This document shows, piece by piece, positions 1-3,997 of a stretch of DNA of 6,133 nucleotides. Source of the DNA: Lachnospiraceae bacterium (GTDB lineage: Bacteria > Bacillota_A > Clostridia > Lachnospirales > Lachnospiraceae); assembly GCA_024690425.1 (NCBI GenBank), contig JAILCT010000031.1:1-6133 (forward strand), read 5' to 3'. The translations under genes were made by a program, and so were the position numbers. The notes under the pieces were generated by a model. That model ran no database searches. It worked only from the letters and a program-made list of their open reading frames with translations, and was not told the DNA's origin. The first letter of the stretch is position 1. Each line of letters opens with the position of its first letter.

Positions 1-393
1 GGGGACCATGGTGGCAACACCCGGTATCATCATACCCAGAAGCAGGATGCCAAAGAGCATGTCCTTGCCCTTGTCATGATAGAGCTCGAATCCATAGCCT
101 GCCAGCGAGCATACAAGCAGGCAGAGAATGGTCTGTGCAAGAGCGTACTTAAATGAGTTGCCCATTGACTTCCACAGGTTCGATCCTGCAAGCAGGTTAT
201 TGAAGTTGGTAAGTGCCTCGGTTCCGAAGAATATCTTACCCCTTGCGACATCCACCGTATTGTTGGTGGCTGCGGTCATCATCCAGTAGATCGGAAATAC
301 CGAGAAGAAGGATACGATCACCAGAACTATGTAGGAAGGAATGAGCCTTCTCTGTATCATGTTTCCCCTGATCTTAGTATTTTTATCAGTCAC
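1..393 (-). CDS. Carbohydrate ABC transporter permease, MalG/MsmG-like (C-terminus cut by window edge)
   Basis: This is the N-terminal 131 codons of the second inner-membrane subunit of a CUT1 sugar importer; the family is usually about 270-300 residues. Visible are a basic cytoplasmic N-terminus (IQRRLIPSY), a first hydrophobic helix ending in the VFPIYWMM pattern typical of MalG-type proteins, an external segment (FFGTEALTNFNNLL), and the start of the transport domain (NSFKYALAQTILCLLVCSLAGYGFE, then a helix with GMMIPGV). The EAA loop that docks the ATPase lies off the left edge. Two starts compete. GTG at 393 overlaps the preceding permease by 8 bases and has AGGTGAT just upstream, which suggests translational coupling. 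ATG at 360 has AGGGG only 4 bases upstream. I prefer GTG, without certainty. The family call is firm. The substrate, an alpha-galactoside, is inferred from the neighbouring alpha-galactosidase. Confidence 0.88.
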   Translation of the reverse strand, partial: MTDKNTKIRGNMIQRRLIPSYIVLVIVSFFSVFPIYWMMTAATNNTVDVARGKIFFGTEALTNFNNLLAGSNLWKSMGNSFKYALAQTILCLLVCSLAGYGFELYHDKGKDMLFGILLLGMMIPGVATMVP

Positions 394-1285
394 GTGTATC
401 ACCTACTTTCAGGTTGATAAATGCAAGTATCGCAACCATTATAAAGACAACAAACGACATGGCCGAAGCATAGCCGAAGTTGGCAACACCTGTTCCGAAC
501 GCGTTGTTGTAAATATGGTGGGACATGGTGATCGTAGTCCCCGCAGGGCCGCCGTTTGTTAAGTTGACCGACTCATCGAAGAGCTGGAGTGTACCGTTTA
601 TGGACATAATAAAAGTCATGATTATGACCGGGCGAAGGAGGGGAACGGTAACGTACCAGAAGGTCTTCCAGCCGTTCGCACCGTCGATCTTGGCCGCCTC
701 ATAGACAGAATATTCAATGTTCTGAAGACCGGCAAGATAAAATACCATGTTATAACCGGTCCACCTCCACAGAAGGCCCAGGATAATGATAAATCTTGCG
801 GTGCTTGTGGTCCCAAGCCAGTTTATGTTGGCATCGATAAGATGCATCTTCATAAGAAGTGAATTGATAAGTCCCTGGGTTGCAAAGAGTGATTTAAAGA
901 TCAGTGAATATGAAACAAGGGATATTGAACAGGGCAGGAAAACGCAGGTCCTGAAAAATCCCTTGAACTTAAGGTCCTTGTTGTTAAGGATCTGGGCCAG
1001 GAATATCGCCACGATGAGCATTATGGGCACCTGGATAACAAGATAGAGGAATGTATTTGACAGGGACGTCTTGAATATCTTGTCCTTTACCATCCTCGTA
1101 TAATTGAATGTCAGGGGTGAGCACCATTTCATGTTGGCGGCAGACCCTGTTTTGAATGAAGTCGTCAGTGCGGATACCATAGGCCAGAAGCTGAAGATAA
1201 ATATCATCACGGTCGCGATGATAAGGAAGAGCCAGCCGGCGATCTTCTGCTTCCCTGCTACGGATATTGTTCTTTTCTTTTCCAC
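386..1285 (-). CDS. Carbohydrate ABC transporter permease, MalF/MsmF-like
   Basis: This is the first membrane subunit of a CUT1 sugar importer, 299 residues from the chosen start, which is the normal length for MsmF-type proteins. Hydrophobic helices lie at about residues 17-38, 78-98, 111-131, 165-185, 219-236 and 272-290. The ATPase-docking EAA motif is clear at about 196-215 (EAAKIDGANGWKTF followed by VTVP), and the LTNGGP motif common in this family follows near 242. The frame stays open to a TTG at 1321, but that codon sits at the base of a perfect stem-loop and has no ribosome site. GTG at 1285 has AAAGGGGG seven bases upstream and is the better start. The stop overlaps the next permease by 8 bases. 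The protein should pair with that permease and receive sugar from the binding protein encoded upstream. Specificity cannot be read from the sequence. Confidence 0.93.
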   Translation of the reverse strand: MEKKRTISVAGKQKIAGWLFLIIATVMIFIFSFWPMVSALTTSFKTGSAANMKWCSPLTFNYTRMVKDKIFKTSLSNTFLYLVIQVPIMLIVAIFLAQILNNKDLKFKGFFRTCVFLPCSISLVSYSLIFKSLFATQGLINSLLMKMHLIDANINWLGTTSTARFIIILGLLWRWTGYNMVFYLAGLQNIEYSVYEAAKIDGANGWKTFWYVTVPLLRPVIIMTFIMSINGTLQLFDESVNLTNGGPAGTTITMSHHIYNNAFGTGVANFGYASAMSFVVFIMVAILAFINLKVGDTRD

Positions 1286-1292
1286 GCTTGTA

Positions 1293-1300
1293 CCCCCTTT
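1293..1300 (-). promoter_or_regulatory. Ribosome binding site deciding the GTG start of the first permease
   Basis: The minus strand reads AAAGGGGG with seven bases before GTG at 1285. No comparable site precedes TTG at 1321, so this site fixes the start and removes 12 spurious N-terminal residues. Confidence 0.75.
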
Positions 1301-1320
1301 CCGTATCTGTTCTTTTGACA

Positions 1321-1349
1321 AACGGGGATCGCGTTGCCGGATCCCCGTT
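1321..1349 (-). promoter_or_regulatory. Perfect intergenic stem-loop between binding-protein and permease genes
   Basis: AACGGGGATC and GATCCCCGTT form a perfect 10-bp inverted repeat around a 9-base loop (CGGCAACGC on the transcribed strand). The stem is followed by TTTGTCAAAAG rather than a long T tract, so a full terminator is unlikely. Stem-loops at this place in sugar ABC operons commonly protect the upstream binding-protein mRNA or cause partial termination, giving more binding protein than permease. That role is inferred here. The stem ends 35 bases before the GTG start at 1285 and does not mask its ribosome site. Confidence 0.75.
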
Positions 1350-1397
1350 AATCTTAATGTAACCTATATAAATACCTTCTCGTGATTATGACTTTGC

Positions 1398-2807
1398 TTA
1401 GTTCTGGCTTCCTGCAATCTCGAATTCGATCTGCTCCTGGATACCGTCGATCTCGGAATCAACGTCAGCACCGTTTACAACATTGGTGATAGCGTTGCCT
1501 ACAAGAGTCCTTAAGTTGTAGTGGAAATCACTCTGCTGGATAACCGGTACATGTGAACCCATCTCAACTATGTCGGCATATATTGCCTGGCCATCGAAGA
1601 AGTCAACGCCTTCCTGATAAACGCTTGACTTACCTGCGCTGATGCATGTGGTGATAACACCGCCGTCCTTAAGTGCTGCATCATAGGTCTCCATCGCGCC
1701 TTCGCCGCCGCCGAATGTGTAAGCGAGGAATGCGCCTGCAAGCTCGGGCTTCTGGCAGTTAGCCGTTACATAGAGTGATGAACCGCCGTTAGCTGCGTAA
1801 CCTTCCTTACCGCCGTCAAGTGTAGGGATGGTCGTAAGAGCCCACTTACCTGAGTTAGCCTCAACCTGCTCGATGGTAGGAATGATCCAGTTACCATTCA
1901 TGACACCTGCCACCTGGTCACCCATGATGGTCTGGTCAGTGTACTCGCTCCAGTCGTTTGCAAGGATGATGGTCTCGTCCTTAACACCCTGTACAATAAC
2001 TTCGAATATCTTCTTGAAGGTCTCGTTACCCTTGATATCAGGAGTCGTATTGTCCTTCCACTGTGACTTGCCTTCAGCCTGAAGCATCATGTAAGGAAGG
2101 TCGTTTCCTGAATGATCCATTGACAGAAGAGCCATACCTGTCTTAGCCTTAACGTTCCTTGCAACCTCAAGCCACTCGTCCCATGAGATACCTGTTACAT
2201 CATCAATGGTGTAGCCGGCCTGCTCAAGGATATCGGTACGGTATGCGAAGATAGCAGTTCCGTTATCAACAGGTGCGCCGTAATGCTTGCCGTCTATTGT
2301 AGAGTATGATAACTTCTCAGCTCCGAAGTCATCCCACTTAAAGTCGCCTTCAAGGGGCTGCCATGCATCCGGATAGTCAGCATGGAACTTCTGGATCCAG
2401 TGATCCTGGAAAAGAACGATATCGGGAAGTGCCGAATAATCACCTGATGAAGCTGCAAGCGTAACTGCCTGCTCAACGTCCTGTGAACCGCCCTGCTCGA
2501 TGATGTTAAGCGTAAATTCGGGATCAACTTTCTGATAAGCCTTCTCAGCTGCCTTAAGGGCAGGAATGTTGAAGTTGGCATCCCATGCGTATACCGATAA
2601 TTCGTGCTCGCCTTCTGCTGCAACATCAGCTGTGGGAGCCTCCTCTGCAGGAGCTTCCTCTGCCGGTGCTTCCTCGGCGGGAGCAGCTTCTGTACCTGCG
2701 TCAGCTGCAGGAGCTGCAGTGTCAGCTGCGCCGGTTCCGCCGCATGCACTTAATGCAAGAGCGCTTACCGAAACAGCAAGGATCAATGATAGCATCTTTC
2801 TTTTCAT
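1398..2807 (-). CDS. Extracellular sugar-binding lipoprotein of a CUT1 ABC importer, MsmE-like
   Basis: This 469-residue protein is a family 1 extracellular solute-binding protein that delivers an oligosaccharide to the two permeases encoded downstream. Residues 1-21 form a lipoprotein signal peptide (MKRK, then a hydrophobic core). The lipobox LSAC places the lipidated cysteine at position 22, so the protein should be anchored outside the membrane. Residues 23-66 form a low-complexity Ala/Glu/Pro/Thr linker with PAEEA repeats. The folded domain starts near HELSVYAWDANFN (about 68). It shows typical features of the family: the early strand, the AYQKVDPEFTLNI segment, and GTAIFAYRTDILEQAGY in the interdomain region. 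ATG at 2807 has GGAGGG six bases upstream. The alpha-galactosidase and AraC genes upstream point to raffinose-type sugars as ligand, but binding residues cannot be assigned by eye. Confidence 0.93.
   Translation of the reverse strand: MKRKMLSLILAVSVSALALSACGGTGAADTAAPAADAGTEAAPAEEAPAEEAPAEEAPTADVAAEGEHELSVYAWDANFNIPALKAAEKAYQKVDPEFTLNIIEQGGSQDVEQAVTLAASSGDYSALPDIVLFQDHWIQKFHADYPDAWQPLEGDFKWDDFGAEKLSYSTIDGKHYGAPVDNGTAIFAYRTDILEQAGYTIDDVTGISWDEWLEVARNVKAKTGMALLSMDHSGNDLPYMMLQAEGKSQWKDNTTPDIKGNETFKKIFEVIVQGVKDETIILANDWSEYTDQTIMGDQVAGVMNGNWIIPTIEQVEANSGKWALTTIPTLDGGKEGYAANGGSSLYVTANCQKPELAGAFLAYTFGGGEGAMETYDAALKDGGVITTCISAGKSSVYQEGVDFFDGQAIYADIVEMGSHVPVIQQSDFHYNLRTLVGNAITNVVNGADVDSEIDGIQEQIEFEIAGSQN
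2635..2694 (-). repeat. Four imperfect 15-bp tandem repeats encoding the lipoprotein linker
   Basis: Four consecutive 15-base units begin at 2635, 2650, 2665 and 2680, the last one more diverged. The better units follow the pattern GGAGCTTCCTCTGCA on the plus strand. They encode the PAEEA repeats of the linker between the lipid anchor and the binding domain. Because each unit is a whole number of codons, gain or loss of a unit would change only linker length. Confidence 0.75.
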
Positions 2808-2837
2808 GATTTTCCCTCCAATAAATTGAAATCTGGG

Positions 2838-2886
2838 CCGGTTATGTTAAAAAATAGACAATGTCGGCCATCCGGACAACCGGTTA
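2838..2886 (-). promoter_or_regulatory. Paired TAACCGG direct repeats, possible regulator half-sites
   Basis: TAACCGG occurs on the minus strand at 2880-2886 and again at 2838-2844. The two copies have the same orientation and are exactly 42 bp apart, about four helical turns. The upstream copy abuts the candidate -35 box and the downstream copy lies around the expected transcription start. AraC-family proteins often bind direct repeats on one face of the helix, so the neighbouring regulator is a reasonable candidate. The link is inference from position and spacing only. Confidence 0.35.
2851..2879 (-). promoter_or_regulatory. Candidate sigma-A promoter for the binding-protein and permease genes
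   Basis: On the minus strand, TTGTCC (2879-2874) and TATTTT (2856-2851) are separated by 17 bases, each matching four of six consensus positions. The position gives a leader of roughly 35 bases before ATG 2807. Weak boxes of this kind are usual for activator-dependent promoters, which suits an AraC-regulated sugar operon. Other AT-rich stretches nearby prevent a firm call. Confidence 0.4.
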
Positions 2887-2895
2887 CGCAATTAA

Positions 2896-2930
2896 TTTTA
2901 CACAAAAAGGTGGATAAAATAAATGTAAAA
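2896..2930. repeat. Inverted repeat TTTTACA / TGTAAAA in AT-rich intergenic DNA
   Basis: TTTTACA at 2896-2902 and TGTAAAA at 2924-2930 form a perfect 7-bp inverted repeat with a 21-base spacer and centres 28 bp apart. It lies upstream of the candidate promoter. It could be an operator with two half-sites or simple AT-rich chance symmetry; the spacer is long for an RNA hairpin of such low stability. Confidence 0.3.
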
Positions 2931-2937
2931 AGCGATT

Positions 2938-2961
2938 AAAAAAGATGCAAATTCGAACATC
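2938..2961 (-). terminator. Weak terminator candidate after the AraC-type gene
   Basis: The transcribed strand contains GATGT, an 8-base loop and GCATC, followed directly by six T residues. The 5-bp stem includes one G-U pair and is weak, so partial termination at best is expected. It lies about 30 bases after the regulator's stop codon, where a terminator would separate the regulator transcript from the transporter transcript. Confidence 0.3.
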
Positions 2962-2992
2962 GTGGGACACGGGGACGGTTCTTTTGTCTTGC
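2962..2992. repeat. Degenerate REP-like palindrome (RAYT/IS200-type family motif)
   Basis: The plus strand carries GGACACGGGGACGG followed by TTCTTTTGTC. I recognise this as the core of a dispersed palindromic repeat found in many clostridial and other genomes, usually beginning GTGGGACA and ending TGTCCCAC, and linked to REP-associated IS200-like transposases. That association is from memory and not checked. Here the left arm GTGGGACA (2962-2969) is intact, while the right arm reads TGTCTTGC (2985-2992). It still pairs in plus-strand RNA through three G-U wobbles but breaks in the transcribed minus strand. The right end merges with the stop codon of the AraC-type gene. No transposase is present, so this is a solitary passenger copy. 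Confidence 0.65.
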
Positions 2993-3924
2993 TACCAGCC
3001 CTGGATCGCAAGAATATTATAGTCCTTGAGCCTGTCCCTGGATCCTTTCTTGCCCAGTTTCCACTGATATGGGGTGTTGTTCATGAACTTGACGAAATTC
3101 CGATTGAAAGTAGATGTGGACGTAAACCCGCACTCCTCGGCCACACGGTCCATGGAATAATTACTCTTCTGCATGAGTTCGCAGGCCTTCTGGATCCTGA
3201 CGAGGTTTACATAATCCATTGGCGGCAGATTGACGCAGTCACAGAAGATGCGTCTTAAATGGACCTCGGATATGCTGCACTCCCTGGCAAGGTCGGCCGC
3301 CTTAAGCTCACGCGCATAATTGGCATCAACGAAACGAAGGGCCGGGATTATCTGTTCAAAATGCCTGTTGCCCTTAGCCTCCCTGTGGCTCTTACCCTCA
3401 GCGCCGTTTATCCTTACAAGCTCCAGCATAAACACGCGCAGAAGATATTTGACCATCTCACGGTAGCCGGCTCCCTTATTCCTGTACTCATCAAATATCT
3501 TGCGCACCAGCATGGATACTTCCGGGTACTCATTGATCCCATAGATCGCAGCCCTGCTGTTTATCAGTTCAATATTTTCCCTCTGCATGACCGGTTCATC
3601 GGGGAATATCTCCTCCATGACCCTGTTTACATCAACAAAAAGGAATTCCCAGTAGTCGGTCTTCTCGGATACGGTCGTATGGGGGTAGTCAGCCGGTATG
3701 GTCGTGAAAGTTCCGGAATCGTAGATAAGGCGTTCGTCATTAAAGCCCAGGATCCCATGGCCCTCGTAGCAGTAGCCTATCTCGAAGAGATTGTGGAAAT
3801 GAAGATTATCCACGTCCATCCCGTAGATCCTCTTCCATTTGTCACCTATAAGGGCCAGAGCGGACTCACCCTTCGGTATCTCATAAAACCTGAATTCAAC
3901 TGTTGCGGTATTCTTCCCAGCCAT
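2992..3924 (-). CDS. AraC-family transcriptional regulator, MsmR-like
   Basis: This 310-residue protein should be a cytoplasmic sugar-responsive activator of the locus. The N-terminal half is a cupin-type sensing domain, with HFHNLFEIGYCYEGHG at about 42-57 and IPADYPH near 76-82. The C-terminal half has the two helix-turn-helix units of the AraC/XylS family: ELKAADLARECSISEVHLRRIF at about 206-227, then SMDRVAEECGFTSTSTFNRNF at about 257-277 and the closing NTPYQWK element. The frame is open to a GTG at 3948, but ATG at 3924 has GGGAG seven bases upstream, while the GTG has only a distant AGGA. I therefore use the ATG. The gene lies 56 bases after the alpha-galactosidase stop and before the transporter genes, so it probably controls both. 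The effector, likely an alpha-galactoside or melibiose, is inferred from context. Confidence 0.93.
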   Translation of the reverse strand: MAGKNTATVEFRFYEIPKGESALALIGDKWKRIYGMDVDNLHFHNLFEIGYCYEGHGILGFNDERLIYDSGTFTTIPADYPHTTVSEKTDYWEFLFVDVNRVMEEIFPDEPVMQRENIELINSRAAIYGINEYPEVSMLVRKIFDEYRNKGAGYREMVKYLLRVFMLELVRINGAEGKSHREAKGNRHFEQIIPALRFVDANYARELKAADLARECSISEVHLRRIFCDCVNLPPMDYVNLVRIQKACELMQKSNYSMDRVAEECGFTSTSTFNRNFVKFMNNTPYQWKLGKKGSRDRLKDYNILAIQGW

Positions 3925-3931
3925 GATCCAT

Positions 3932-3936
3932 CTCCC
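3932..3936 (-). promoter_or_regulatory. Ribosome binding site deciding the ATG start of the AraC-type regulator
   Basis: GGGAG on the minus strand stands seven bases before ATG at 3924. It lies inside the longer reading frame that begins at GTG 3948, and its quality favours the shorter protein. Confidence 0.6.
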
Positions 3937-3966
3937 GGTCAAAATCACGGATTCTTTTATTCCTAT

Positions 3967-3997
3967 ATTTTAAGGCATGATCATCCAATGCTCTCAA
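3967..3997 (-). promoter_or_regulatory. Low-confidence internal promoter candidate for the AraC-type gene
   Basis: TTGAGA (3997-3992) and TAAAAT (3972-3967) each match five of six sigma-A consensus positions, but the spacer is 19 bases, longer than ideal. The -35 box lies in the last codons of the alpha-galactosidase. Transcription would start around 3960, which fits the ATG at 3924 and would allow the regulator to be made independently of the enzyme. Confidence 0.25.

Noticed and set aside
2294..2749. Minus-strand open frame of 151 codons inside the binding-protein gene
   Set aside because: It is another frame of the sugar-binding lipoprotein gene, has Gln/Leu-rich composition from the repeat tract, and has no ribosome site of its own.
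2920..2940. Possible CcpA catabolite (cre) site around TGTAAAAAGCGATTA
   Set aside because: The spacing between the TG and the central CG is too long for the cre consensus and the right half lacks the expected CA. Carbon catabolite control remains likely on general grounds but is not shown here.
2962..3258. Plus-strand open frame beginning inside the REP-like element
   Set aside because: Its first residues (GHGDGSFVL) are just the translation of the palindrome, a familiar spurious-protein signature, and the rest is antisense to the regulator.
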